Assembly (NCBI RefSeq): GCF_031769195.1
Contig: NZ_JAVHNP010000004.1
Location: forward strand, 565,613-629,612
From: Vreelandella sp031769195
GTDB lineage: Bacteria; Pseudomonadota; Gammaproteobacteria; Pseudomonadales; Halomonadaceae
Reading direction: 5' to 3'
DNA length: 64,000 nucleotides
Positions 34,013 through 43,171 of the stretch are shown here, piece after piece. Each line of letters starts with the position of its first letter. Positions within the stretch are counted from its first letter, which is position 1. The notes under the pieces are model-generated. The model was given only the letters and a program-made list of their open reading frames with translations. It was not told the DNA's origin and did not search any database. Position numbers and translations under genes: made by a program.

Positions 34013-35038
34013 ATGAAAAAAGCACGTCTTTCGGCTTCCGTAGCAGCCATCATGGCCGGTTCTGCGTTTGCCAGCAGCGCACTCGCTAATGAAGTCAACA
34101 TTTACTCTGCACGCCATTACGACTCTGACGAAATTCTTTACCAAGCGTTCACTGATGAAACGGGTATTGAAGTGAATGTGCTGGAAGGCGACGCTAATCA
34201 GTTGATGGAGCGTATGCAGCGCGAAGGCGTGGCGAGCCCTGCTGACGTCATGCTAACCGTGGATGCGGGTAACCTGTGGCGTGCTGAGCAAGACGGTCTG
34301 TTCCAGAGCGTTGAGTCTGACGTGCTCAACGAACGCCTACCGGAATCCATGCGTCATCCGGAAGGCATGTGGTTTGGTTTTAGCCAACGTGCACGGGTTA
34401 TCTTCTACAACCGCGAAAACTTTGATCCGAGCCAGATCTCTACCTATGAAGATCTCGCTGACCCGCAGTTTGAAGGCCAAGTGTGCATTCGCTCCTCCAA
34501 CAACATCTATAACCAGTCCCTGCTGGCATCGATGATTGAGCACCACGGCGAAGAAGGCGCGCAGGAGTGGGCCCAAGGCGTTGTGAATAACATGGCTCGT
34601 GACCCAGAAGGCGGTGACACCGACCAGATTCTTGGCGTGGCCAGCGGCGAGTGCGGCGTTGCCGTGGCTAACCACTACTACTACGTGCGAATGCTGCACT
34701 CTGATGACGCAGCCGAGCGTGAAGCCGCCCGTAAAGTCGGCGTGATCTTCCCCAACCAAGATGACCGTGGAACCCACGTGAACGTTGGCGGCGCGGGCCT
34801 CGTTGCCAACGCACAGAACGCTGAAAACGGCATTCGTTTCCTAGAGTTCCTGGCGTCTGACCAAGCGCAGGAAGTGCTGGCCGAGCGTAACTACGAGTTC
34901 CCGGTCGTTGAAGGTATCAAGAAAAACCCGGTGCTGGAGTCGTGGGGCGATTTCGCTAAAGACGACATCAACATCAGCATTCTGGGTGAAAACAACCCAG
35001 AAGCAGTACGCATTTTCGACCGCGTTAGCTGGCGTTAA
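34013..35038 (+). CDS. fbpA: Periplasmic ferric iron-binding protein
   Basis: A 341-residue periplasmic protein of the FbpA/FutA transferrin-like group, with a Sec signal MKKARLSASVAAI to ALA-NEV. The tandem tyrosines that bind ferric iron appear in ANHYYYVRML near residue 220, and YSARHYDSD at the start of the mature chain carries the other usual ligands. ATG at 34013 starts the signal peptide; the frame's upstream extension is discarded. It delivers iron to FbpBC. Its promoter region carries a possible Fur site, consistent with iron starvation control. Confidence 0.92.
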   Translation: MKKARLSASVAAIMAGSAFASSALANEVNIYSARHYDSDEILYQAFTDETGIEVNVLEGDANQLMERMQREGVASPADVMLTVDAGNLWRAEQDGLFQSVESDVLNERLPESMRHPEGMWFGFSQRARVIFYNRENFDPSQISTYEDLADPQFEGQVCIRSSNNIYNQSLLASMIEHHGEEGAQEWAQGVVNNMARDPEGGDTDQILGVASGECGVAVANHYYYVRMLHSDDAAEREAARKVGVIFPNQDDRGTHVNVGGAGLVANAQNAENGIRFLEFLASDQAQEVLAERNYEFPVVEGIKKNPVLESWGDFAKDDINISILGENNPEAVRIFDRVSWR

Positions 35039-35101
35039 TAGCAGCGTGAGTCCAGGCGGTTCTCATACCCCACGACTCACGTAACGCACTCAAAGCGTAC
35101 A

Positions 35102-35140
35102 AAAAACACCCCCTGCAGCCTCGCTGCAGGGGGTGTTTTT
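35102..35140. terminator. Bidirectional terminator between fbpA and polA
   Basis: A perfect 17-base inverted repeat (35102-35118 and 35124-35140, core CACCCCCTGCAG / CTGCAGGGGGTG, loop CCTCG) with A and T runs at its ends serves the two convergent genes. Confidence 0.95.
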
Positions 35141-35163
35141 ATTGGCAAACGGACAGCAGCGCA

Positions 35164-37929
35164 TTAGTGCGCTTCATCCCAATTTGCGCCGCTTTGTGCT
35201 TCTACAATCAGCGGCACGCTAAGTGAAGCCGCAGACTGCATACGGGCTTGCACCTGCTCAATAAAGCGCTCTACCTGGGCCTCGGCCACTTCAAACACCA
35301 GTTCATCGTGTACCTGCATGACCATCAGGGCATCGAACTCTCCTTCTGTGAGCCACGCGTCCACATCGATCATTGCCTGTTTGATGATATCCGCAGCCGT
35401 ACCCTGCATCGGCGCGTTGATGGCCGTGCGTTCGGCCCCCTGGCGGCGGTTGCGGTTTTGCGAGTGAATTTCTGGTAGATATAAGCGCCGCCCCATCACG
35501 GTTTCCACAAAGCCATCTTCTGCGGCTTGGGTGCGAATGCGATCCATATAGCGAGCCACGCCAGGGTAGCGATCAAAGTAGCGGTCGATATAGGTTTGCG
35601 CTTGGTTACGGTCAATATGCAGCTGGCGGGAAAGCCCCCAAGCGCTCATGCCGTAAATCAAGCCAAAGTTAATCGCTTTGGCACTGCGGCGCTGATCCGC
35701 AGAAACCTTCTCTAGAGAAGTACCAAAGACCTCCGCCGCCGTAGCCGTGTGGATATCGCGACCTTCAGCAAACGCCTCCAGCAGGCCTTTATCTTCTGAA
35801 AGGTGGGCCATAATGCGCAGCTCAATCTGCGAGTAGTCCGCGGCGACAATACGGTAGCCAGGGCGCGCTACGAACGCTTGGCGAATCTTACGCCCCTCTT
35901 CGGTGCGAATAGGAATGTTCTGGAGATTGGGGTCCGACGACGAGAGCCGCCCGGTGGCAGTGACCGCCTGGTGGTAGCTGGTGTGTACTCGCCCGGTGGT
36001 TTTATTCAACAAACGAGGCAGCTTATCGGTGTAGGTAGACTTTAGCTTGGCAAGCCCACGGTGCTGCATAATCACCTTCGGCAGCGGGTAGTCGAGCGCC
36101 AGCTCTTCCAGCACCGCTTCCGCTGTTGAGGGCGCGCCTTTCGGAGTTTTCTTAATGACTGGGATTTTCTGCTCTTCAAACAGAATCTGGCCCAGCTGCT
36201 TGGGCGAGCTTAAATTAAACTCGCGACCGGCCAGCTCAAACGCCTCACTCTCTAGCTCGCGGATGCGCTGCTCTAGCTGCTGACTCTGCTGATGCAGGCG
36301 CTCGGCATCCAAGGCCACGCCGTTACGCTCAATGCGCGAAAGCACGTTAATCAGCGGCAGCTCTAGGTGATCCAGCACCTGAGCTAAGCGCCCTTCCCGC
36401 TCCACCTGCGGGCGCAGGGTGTCTTGAAGGCGCAGGGTGATATCCACGTCTTCACAGGCATAGGGGGCCGCCTGCTCTAGGGCAATTTGGTTGAACGTGA
36501 GCTGCTTGGTACCTTTGCCCGCAATCTCCTCAAACGAAATGGTTTTTTCGCCTAGGTATTTCAGCGCCAGCGAATCCATGTCATGGCGGGTCACGGTGGA
36601 ATTGAGCACATACGACGCCAGCATGGTGTCCGCCAGCGGCCCCACGACCGCAATGTCATAGTTCGCCAGTACGGAGATATCGTACTTAAGGTTCTGGCCA
36701 ATCTTGATTTTAGTGGTGTCTTCCAGCAGCGGCTTTAACGCGGCCAGTACAGCTTGGCGGTCAAGCTGTGTGGGGGCATCCAGGTAGTCATGGGCCAGTG
36801 GAATATAGGCGGCCTCGCCAGCCTCCAGCGCAATCCCCACCCCGACAATATCGGCATCCATGTAGTTAAGGCTGGTAGTTTCTAAATCGAAGCAGAACCG
36901 CTCGGCGTTTTGCAGCCGCGTAAGCCACGCTTCCCACTGCGCTGGGTCGGTAATCACATGATCGTCGCGCTGAGTAAGCGCGGCGGCAGGTTCATCACTG
37001 GCGCTTTCTGGAGTAGGCTCGCCGCCTTTGACATCGTCAACGCCCTGATCTTTGCCTTCCAGCAGCTCGGCAAGCCACTGTTTAAACTCCATCTCTTTGT
37101 ACAGCTCGACCAGCGCTTCGCGGTCGGGGTGAGCAATGTCTAAATCATCCAGGCCTACGGGCAGTTCGCAGTCAACTTTAATCGTCGCCAGTTGATAGGA
37201 CAAAAACGCCTGCTCGCGGTGCTCTTCGAGCTTTTTAGGCAGCGTTTTGGCACCGCGAAAGCTGAGGGTGGTGACGCGCTCTAAATCGCCATAAATCGTG
37301 TCTAAGCCACCGCCCATGCCTTGTAGCAGGCCAATGGCGGTTTTCTCGCCCACGCCGGGCACGCCGGGAATGTTATCCACCTTGTCGCCCATCAGCGCGA
37401 GGAAGTCGATGATTAGCGCTGGGGGCAGGCCAAACTTCTCCTCCACGCCCGCCTCATCCAGCGTCTCCTCTTTCATAGTGTTCACCAGCGTAATATGGCG
37501 ATTGACCAGCTGCGCCATGTCTTTATCGCCGGTGGAGATCACCGCGTCGCGGCCCGCTTGGGTCGCGTGGTGGGCAAGCGTGCCAATCACGTCGTCCGCT
37601 TCCACCCCTTCAATGCACAGCAGCGGCAAGCCTAATGCCTTCACGCAGGCATGCAGCGGCTTGATTTGGCTGCGCAGATCATCTGGCATGGGAGGACGGT
37701 GGGATTTGTACTCGCTGTACAGATCATCACGGAAGGTTTTGCCCGGCGCATCAAAGACCACGGCCATTGGGCTGTCCGGATAATCTTTGATCAGCCGCTT
37801 GAGCATATTGATGACCCCCTTCACAGCCCCGGTAGGCTGCCCAGTAGAGGTCGTTAACGGCGGCAGCGCGTGAAACGCGCGGTACAGGTATGAAGAGCCA
37901 TCGACAAGCACGATTGGAGCACGGGCCAT
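35164..37929 (-). CDS. polA: DNA polymerase I
   Basis: A 921-residue family A polymerase that fills gaps in repair and removes RNA primers. The N-terminal 5'-3' nuclease holds DGSSYLYRAFHAL, the 3'-5' exonuclease motif is FDLETTS near residue 345, and the polymerase motifs are A DYSQIELRIMAHLS, B RRSAKAINFGLIYG and C VMQVHDELVFE. All three domains are complete, as in E. coli Pol I (928 residues). ATG at 37929 is preferred to TTG at 37935, with GGAA six bases upstream. Confidence 0.96.
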   Translation of the reverse strand: MARAPIVLVDGSSYLYRAFHALPPLTTSTGQPTGAVKGVINMLKRLIKDYPDSPMAVVFDAPGKTFRDDLYSEYKSHRPPMPDDLRSQIKPLHACVKALGLPLLCIEGVEADDVIGTLAHHATQAGRDAVISTGDKDMAQLVNRHITLVNTMKEETLDEAGVEEKFGLPPALIIDFLALMGDKVDNIPGVPGVGEKTAIGLLQGMGGGLDTIYGDLERVTTLSFRGAKTLPKKLEEHREQAFLSYQLATIKVDCELPVGLDDLDIAHPDREALVELYKEMEFKQWLAELLEGKDQGVDDVKGGEPTPESASDEPAAALTQRDDHVITDPAQWEAWLTRLQNAERFCFDLETTSLNYMDADIVGVGIALEAGEAAYIPLAHDYLDAPTQLDRQAVLAALKPLLEDTTKIKIGQNLKYDISVLANYDIAVVGPLADTMLASYVLNSTVTRHDMDSLALKYLGEKTISFEEIAGKGTKQLTFNQIALEQAAPYACEDVDITLRLQDTLRPQVEREGRLAQVLDHLELPLINVLSRIERNGVALDAERLHQQSQQLEQRIRELESEAFELAGREFNLSSPKQLGQILFEEQKIPVIKKTPKGAPSTAEAVLEELALDYPLPKVIMQHRGLAKLKSTYTDKLPRLLNKTTGRVHTSYHQAVTATGRLSSSDPNLQNIPIRTEEGRKIRQAFVARPGYRIVAADYSQIELRIMAHLSEDKGLLEAFAEGRDIHTATAAEVFGTSLEKVSADQRRSAKAINFGLIYGMSAWGLSRQLHIDRNQAQTYIDRYFDRYPGVARYMDRIRTQAAEDGFVETVMGRRLYLPEIHSQNRNRRQGAERTAINAPMQGTAADIIKQAMIDVDAWLTEGEFDALMVMQVHDELVFEVAEAQVERFIEQVQARMQSAASLSVPLIVEAQSGANWDEAH

Positions 37930-38103
37930 AACCAAATTCCATAGTCAGCAAAACAGTGAGAACGTCTATTCCCCAATAATACGCGTTCGACGCCCTGACT
38001 GCAGAAAAGCCCCGCGAAAGAGGTCACTCTTACCGACACAACGCTGCCAACTGGCGCGCCAAGCCGCTACAATGACGGGCTTAGCAACCTGGGCGAGATT
38101 CTC

Positions 38104-39060
38104 ATGGCTGTATTTACTCCGCTGAGCGACGCACAGGTCGCCGCGTTTTTAGAAAAATTTGATGTCGGCAGTTTTGTCGCTCTTCAAGGAGTGGCGGGCG
38201 GCACGGAAAACTCAACGTTCTTCGTGACCACCGATCGCCGCGAGTTGGTACTGACCCTATTTGAGCAGGGTGAGCATGAAGAGCTGCCTTTTTTTGTTGA
38301 GTTACTGGATTACTTAGACGAGCACCGCCTCCCGGTGCCCGGCACTATTCACGACCGCGAAGGCATTGCGCTACATAGTTTGGCGGGCAAGCCTGCGCTG
38401 CTGTTCCCCCGCCTGCCGGGCAAGCACCCCAGCGCGCCCAATCTAGTGCAGTGCCAAACGCTGGGCTCAACGCTTGGGCGGCTGCATAAAGTGTCGCAGC
38501 ACTTCCCCGGTCATCGCCCAAACCCCCGCGACCTTCACTGGCTGCGTGCGGTACACCATAAAGTACTCACCTACATCAGCCCCGACGACCAAACGCTGAT
38601 GAAAAACGAGGTCGATGACTTCGAAGGTGCGTTTGGTGCCTATGGAAAATTGCCTCAAGGGGCGCTGCACGGTGACCTGTTCCGCGATAACACGCTGTTC
38701 GAAGGCGACGCGCTGGGCGGCATTATCGATTTCTACAACGGCTGCACCGGCGACCTGTTGTTTGACCTCGCCATTGTGATTAACGACTGGGCATCCAACG
38801 AAGACGGTACGCTGAACGCCGAACGCTATAATGCGATCTTAAGCGCCTACCAAGCGCGCCGCCCGTTGACCGACCATGAGCGAGCGCTATGGCCTACCAT
38901 GCTACGCATGACCGCACTACGCTATTGGTTGTCGCGTCTGCTAGTGGTCTACGTTGACCCACCGGCACACGACTTAACTCCCCATGACCCCGAGCGCTTC
39001 CGTGTGATTCTCAATGCACGCATCGCGTTTGGCGCACTTCCGATTCCAGAGGCTTCTTAA
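38104..39060 (+). CDS. thrB: Homoserine kinase (type II)
   Basis: A 318-residue homoserine kinase of the choline-kinase-like fold, giving O-phosphohomoserine for threonine synthesis. The kinase motif HGDLFRDNTLF and DFYNGCTGDLLFDLA near residues 195-222 are the family's catalytic loop and Mg site. This type replaces the GHMP enzyme in many pseudomonads and halophiles. It overlaps the start of speA by one base, so arginine decarboxylase is coupled to it; there is no obvious metabolic tie. It diverges from polA across about 170 bases. Confidence 0.92.
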   Translation: MAVFTPLSDAQVAAFLEKFDVGSFVALQGVAGGTENSTFFVTTDRRELVLTLFEQGEHEELPFFVELLDYLDEHRLPVPGTIHDREGIALHSLAGKPALLFPRLPGKHPSAPNLVQCQTLGSTLGRLHKVSQHFPGHRPNPRDLHWLRAVHHKVLTYISPDDQTLMKNEVDDFEGAFGAYGKLPQGALHGDLFRDNTLFEGDALGGIIDFYNGCTGDLLFDLAIVINDWASNEDGTLNAERYNAILSAYQARRPLTDHERALWPTMLRMTALRYWLSRLLVVYVDPPAHDLTPHDPERFRVILNARIAFGALPIPEAS

Positions 39061-40982
39061 TGAGTGAAATGGCAACGACCAGCAGCCCCGCCGTGCGTGC
39101 CCGCCGCACTTGGAACATGGACCAGTGGGGCAGCGGCTACTTTGACGTAGACGACCACGGCCAAGCCCTGGTGCGCCCGCTGGGCAGCGATGCAGAGGGC
39201 CCGGCGCTACCTATCAGTGCATTAGTGCGCCAGCTGCAAACTGCCGGGTTACGCCTGCCGGTACTGGTACGCTTTAGCGATATTCTTCACGACCGCGTTG
39301 AGCAGCTTTGCGGTGCGTTTGATGCCGCTATGCAGGACGTGGATTACCAAGGCGGCTACACCGCGGTCTACCCGATTAAAGTTAATCAGCAGCGCCGTGT
39401 GGTCGAAGAGATTCTAGCCACCTCTGAGCGTGGCAATGGCCGCGTAGGGTTGGAAGCAGGCAGTAAGCCGGAACTCCTGGCGGTGCTGGCTCTCTCCGAT
39501 GGCGGCTCCTCGCTGATCGTGTGTAACGGCTATAAAGACCGTGAGTACGTCCGCCTGGCGCTGTTGGGCGAGAAGCTCGGCCACAAAGTGTATCTGGTGG
39601 TGGAGAAGCTCTCCGAGCTGGAACTGATTTTAGAAGAGGCCCGCGAGCTGGACGTGACCCCGCGCATTGGCCTGCGTGCAAGGCTGGCGTCGGTAGGTAA
39701 AGGCAAGTGGCAGAACACAGGCGGCGAGAAATCGAAGTTTGGTCTTACCTCCAGCCAAATTCTTGAAGTGGTTGAAACCCTGCGTGCCCAGGACGCCCTG
39801 GCCAGCCTGCAGTTAGTGCACTTCCACCTTGGCTCCCAGATCGCCAACATCCGCGATATTCAGCGCGGCCTGCGGGAGTGCGCACGCTTCTATCAAAACC
39901 TGATGAGCCTGGGCGCGCCCATCGACACCGTTGACGTGGGTGGCGGCTTAGGGATCGACTACGAAGGCACCCGCTCGCGCAGCTACTGCTCGGCGAATTA
40001 CTCCATGCAGGAGTACGCCCGTAACGTGGTGAGCGCCTTTGCCCAGCTGTGCCAAGAAGCTGACCTGCCCCAGCCGCACCTGATCAGTGAGTCGGGCCGC
40101 TCGCTGACGGCCCACCATGCGGTACTAATCACCAATGTGATTGGCGAAGAGCGCGTCAACGATACGCCACCCGAGCGAGCGGCCCAAGAAGAAGACCCCC
40201 AGGTGGAGGAGCTGTGGCGCGTATACGACCAGCTTGCCGACACACAAGAACCCCGCGTGTTGGTAGAAGCCTGGCACGATCTGCTGCAAGCAGTGAGCGA
40301 GCTGCAAGACCGCTTTGTACTGGGGCTGAGCAATATCAATGCCCGTGCCGAAGGCGAACGGCTTTATATGGCGGCCTGTGCACGCCTGCGTGGCAAGCTG
40401 GATACCCGCAACCGCGCACATCGGGAAATTATGGACGAGCTGGCCGAAAAGCTCGCCGATAAGCTGTTCGTTAACTTCTCCCTGTTCCAGTCGGTTCCGG
40501 ACGTATGGGGCATTGAACAAATATTCCCCGTGCTGCCCCTCACCGGGCTAGATAAAGCGCCCACTCGCCGCGCCGTGATTCAAGACATCACCTGCGACTC
40601 CGATGGCCGTATTGATAGCTATGTGGATGGCCAAGGGGTAGAAAGCACCCTACCGCTGCCCGAGTGGGCCAACGAGGACGAGCGCTGGCTTGGCTTCTTC
40701 CTGGTCGGTGCATATCAAGAAATTCTGGGTGACCTGCACAACCTGTTCGGCGATACCGACTCGGTGGATGCCGCGCTTGGGGAAGATGGCCAATGGGTGC
40801 TCTCGAATCCCCAGGCAGGAGACACCGTGGCCGATGTACTGGCCTACGTGAATTTCGATGCTCGTGTGTTAAAGCAGAAGCTCACCGAGCAGTTGATCAC
40901 CAGCGGCTTCTCAACAGAAGAGCAGGCCCACTTCGCTGCCAGCCTAAATGAGGGCCTGGAGGGCTACACCTACCTGGAGTAA
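39060..40982 (+). CDS. speA: Biosynthetic arginine decarboxylase
   Basis: A 640-residue PLP enzyme of fold type III that turns arginine into agmatine, the first step in this route to putrescine. The PLP lysine is in YPIKVNQQR near residue 102, HFHLGSQI near 258 and VDVGGGLGIDYEGTRS near 288 are the cofactor and substrate motifs, and ESGRSLTAHHAV follows. It has the full length of E. coli SpeA. The terminator at 41016-41042 ends the thrB-speA transcript. Agmatinase and later steps are not in the window. Confidence 0.96.
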   Translation: MSEMATTSSPAVRARRTWNMDQWGSGYFDVDDHGQALVRPLGSDAEGPALPISALVRQLQTAGLRLPVLVRFSDILHDRVEQLCGAFDAAMQDVDYQGGYTAVYPIKVNQQRRVVEEILATSERGNGRVGLEAGSKPELLAVLALSDGGSSLIVCNGYKDREYVRLALLGEKLGHKVYLVVEKLSELELILEEARELDVTPRIGLRARLASVGKGKWQNTGGEKSKFGLTSSQILEVVETLRAQDALASLQLVHFHLGSQIANIRDIQRGLRECARFYQNLMSLGAPIDTVDVGGGLGIDYEGTRSRSYCSANYSMQEYARNVVSAFAQLCQEADLPQPHLISESGRSLTAHHAVLITNVIGEERVNDTPPERAAQEEDPQVEELWRVYDQLADTQEPRVLVEAWHDLLQAVSELQDRFVLGLSNINARAEGERLYMAACARLRGKLDTRNRAHREIMDELAEKLADKLFVNFSLFQSVPDVWGIEQIFPVLPLTGLDKAPTRRAVIQDITCDSDGRIDSYVDGQGVESTLPLPEWANEDERWLGFFLVGAYQEILGDLHNLFGDTDSVDAALGEDGQWVLSNPQAGDTVADVLAYVNFDARVLKQKLTEQLITSGFSTEEQAHFAASLNEGLEGYTYLE

Positions 40983-41015
40983 CTCGGCACGTAGCGGGTA
41001 TTCAAAGCGTATAAA

Positions 41016-41042
41016 AAAGGCCACCGAATCTCGGTGGCCTTT
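41016..41042. terminator. Terminator after speA
   Basis: AAAGGCCACCGA-ATC-TCGGTGGCCTTT is a perfect 12-base stem with A and T runs, placed between convergent speA and the FAH-family gene. Confidence 0.92.
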
Positions 41043-41076
41043 ATTTTTAAGGCGTGCATCACAAGGCGACTGGCCG

Positions 41077-41742
41077 TTACTCCACCACGCTGGTGTTAAT
41101 CTCCAGGCCGCCGGTGAGGGTTAAGCGCAGTGCAGCGCCACGGGGCAATTCGCCAACACCCGCAGGAGTGCCGGTTAAAATCACATCGCCAGGCTCAAGC
41201 GTAAAGTGACGGCTCATCTCTGCGACCAGGGTAGGAATCGCAAAAATCATATCCGCGCCTTCCCCGTGTTGGCGCTCTTCACCGTCGATCTCCAGCGTAA
41301 AGGCCAGCGCGTTCCAGTTGGGAACACGGCTTAACGGAAGAAACGGCGACAGCGGACAAGCCCCATCAAAGGCCTTGGCGATTTCCCAAGGATGGCCTTT
41401 CTCTTTGAGCTTAGTTTGAACGTCACGCAGGGTTAAATCCATCGCCAGGCCAATGCCTGCAATGGCGCGTTCCGCTTCATCTTGTGTCGCGTGAGTCAGG
41501 GTTTCTCCGACAAGTAATGCCAGTTCAACCTCATAGTGCACATCGCCCCGTGAAAATGGAGGGTCGAGGGGCTTGGTTAAATCCACCACGCTTGTGGCGG
41601 GTTTGATGAACAGCAGTGGCTCACTGGGAACCGGGTTATCCAGCTCTTTGGCGTGGTCGGCATAATTGCGGCCGACGCAGACAACTTTGCCCAGCGCGTG
41701 GGGAAACTCCTGGCCATCGGTAAACTGTGGAACAAAACGCAT
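41077..41742 (-). CDS. Fumarylacetoacetate hydrolase family protein (YcgM-like)
   Basis: A 221-residue FAH-fold hydrolase or decarboxylase. VGRNYADHAKEL at about residues 22-33 is the typical start of the domain, DVHYEVELALLVG near 66 holds the metal ligands, and ILTGTPAGVGEL near 188 is the C-terminal signature. Short single-domain members such as E. coli YcgM hydrolyse acylpyruvates or decarboxylate oxaloacetate. ATG at 41742 has a clear AAGGAGA site; the ATG at 41763 does not. It does not belong to a visible aromatic pathway, so the substrate is open. Confidence 0.88.
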   Translation of the reverse strand: MRFVPQFTDGQEFPHALGKVVCVGRNYADHAKELDNPVPSEPLLFIKPATSVVDLTKPLDPPFSRGDVHYEVELALLVGETLTHATQDEAERAIAGIGLAMDLTLRDVQTKLKEKGHPWEIAKAFDGACPLSPFLPLSRVPNWNALAFTLEIDGEERQHGEGADMIFAIPTLVAEMSRHFTLEPGDVILTGTPAGVGELPRGAALRLTLTGGLEINTSVVE

Positions 41743-41869
41743 GGCGGGTCTTCTCCTTCTCATTATGCGTGCCGCATTCGCAACGACAGGCGCATTAGTC
41801 TACCCCAGCTATGCGAATGTTCCACAATCTCACCGCTGCTTTTCTAACTCACGGCGACACGGCTCCTGA

Positions 41870-42853
41870 TTAAGCCGTGGGCTGCCACTGTTCATCAGGC
41901 CCATGAGCCAAGAACGACGGACGCTGTTTAGGCGCGGCAAAGGGCTCGCCACAACGGTTATCTGGCCGGTTAAACACAAAAAATACGTTGCTACGCGGGT
42001 CTGGCGAGAGGTTAGCATTCGACGCGTGCAGCGTGTTGCAATCAAACAGCAGCAGGCCACCCGCCTTCCCCTTGGGCGCATCAATCCCGTACTTATCTAC
42101 TAGGTGAGTGAGTGCCTCAGGGCTTGGCACGCCCACTTCCTGGGCTTTTAGCGAGCTTTTGTGGTTATCCTCCGGCGTTTCTCCCAGGCAGGGCACGAAC
42201 TCCAAATGTGAGCCAGGAATCAGCATGAGCGGGCCGTTAAACTCATGGTTATCGGTGAGGATCAGCGACGCACTGACGGCATGCATCTGGGGCATCCCAT
42301 CTTCGGCGTGCCAGGTTTCGAAATCCGAATGCCAGTTAAACCCTTTACCCGCAAATCCTGGCTTGTAGTTAATTCGCGACTGATGCACGTAGGGGTCATC
42401 GCCAATAATTTGCCGCGCCGCACCGGCGAGACGCTCATCACTGGCAAGCGCACCCAGCCGCTTGGAGAGCTTGTGTACTGCGAACAGCGAACGGATCTCA
42501 TGGCTTTCTGGCTCGGTAACGCTAAAGTCCTGATCACGGTAAGCATCATTGCTCATGAGTGCATTCATTTCTTCGCGCAGCGCCGTCAGCTCTTCGCCAC
42601 TGATGACGTTGGGAATAAACAGATACCCGTTGCGCTCAAACGCATCTAGCTGCGCCTGGGAGAGCGGGCCCGATAACTGACGCCCTTTCACGACCTCGTC
42701 TCTCCGGGGCTGAGTCAGCATCTTGGGTGCCTGGGCCAGGCGCGTTGGGTAGGCATCCACCACCTTTGCATTACCTGCCGAGGGCATGTCGGCCATCTCG
42801 CTATACTGCTTGTGGGCCGTCACACTATTGAGGGGGAAATTACTGACTGTCAT
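41870..42853 (-). CDS. ectD: Ectoine hydroxylase
   Basis: A 327-residue Fe(II)/2-oxoglutarate dioxygenase that converts the osmolyte ectoine to 5-hydroxyectoine. The iron ligands are in WHSDFETWH (H and D) near residue 180 and FDCNTLHASN (H) near 278, and the EctD-specific QSRINYKPGFAGKGFNWHSDFE stretch is intact. The N-terminal 60 residues are variable in this family. ectABC are not in this window, so the gene stands alone. The 318-base upstream region separates it from the Crp/Fnr gene on the same strand and should hold its salt-controlled promoter. Confidence 0.93.
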   Translation of the reverse strand: MTVSNFPLNSVTAHKQYSEMADMPSAGNAKVVDAYPTRLAQAPKMLTQPRRDEVVKGRQLSGPLSQAQLDAFERNGYLFIPNVISGEELTALREEMNALMSNDAYRDQDFSVTEPESHEIRSLFAVHKLSKRLGALASDERLAGAARQIIGDDPYVHQSRINYKPGFAGKGFNWHSDFETWHAEDGMPQMHAVSASLILTDNHEFNGPLMLIPGSHLEFVPCLGETPEDNHKSSLKAQEVGVPSPEALTHLVDKYGIDAPKGKAGGLLLFDCNTLHASNANLSPDPRSNVFFVFNRPDNRCGEPFAAPKQRPSFLAHGPDEQWQPTA

Positions 42854-43171
42854 CTAATCCACTCCTTGTATGATTAAACTTCAGTTAAAACGTGCCTCTT
42901 AAGAAACACAGCGCAATAAATAGCGTAGCTAATAACCTCGCACTTGCAACCTAACACACCTCCTTTCATAACGTAGGTTATGACATTTACTCACTGACAA
43001 GCTTTAGCACCCTAAAAGTAAAAAACACGTCACACTACCGGTTTTTATTATTTAGTAAAAACAGCGCCTTTTAATCAAGCAAATAGAAAAGACAAAAGAT
43101 AAAACACAGACCTAAAAAAACCAGAACAGCCTCTACAAGCGTTGCTCTGGTTATTTCAGTCATTCTGCGCG
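42854..43171. promoter_or_regulatory. Region upstream of ectD
   Basis: 318 bases of mostly AT-rich sequence without a gene. It must carry the ectD promoter, and at 43114-43150 it carries the terminator of the Crp/Fnr gene. No consensus promoter could be fixed with confidence. Confidence 0.5.
43114..43150 (-). terminator. Terminator after the Crp/Fnr gene
   Basis: On the minus strand CCAGAGCA pairs with TGTTCTGG (one G-T pair) and is followed by TTTTTTT. It ends the Crp/Fnr transcript ahead of ectD. Confidence 0.7.

Noticed and set aside
37298..37783. 161-codon open frame antisense to polA
   Set aside because: Serine-rich shadow of the exonuclease domain; no ribosome site or family match.
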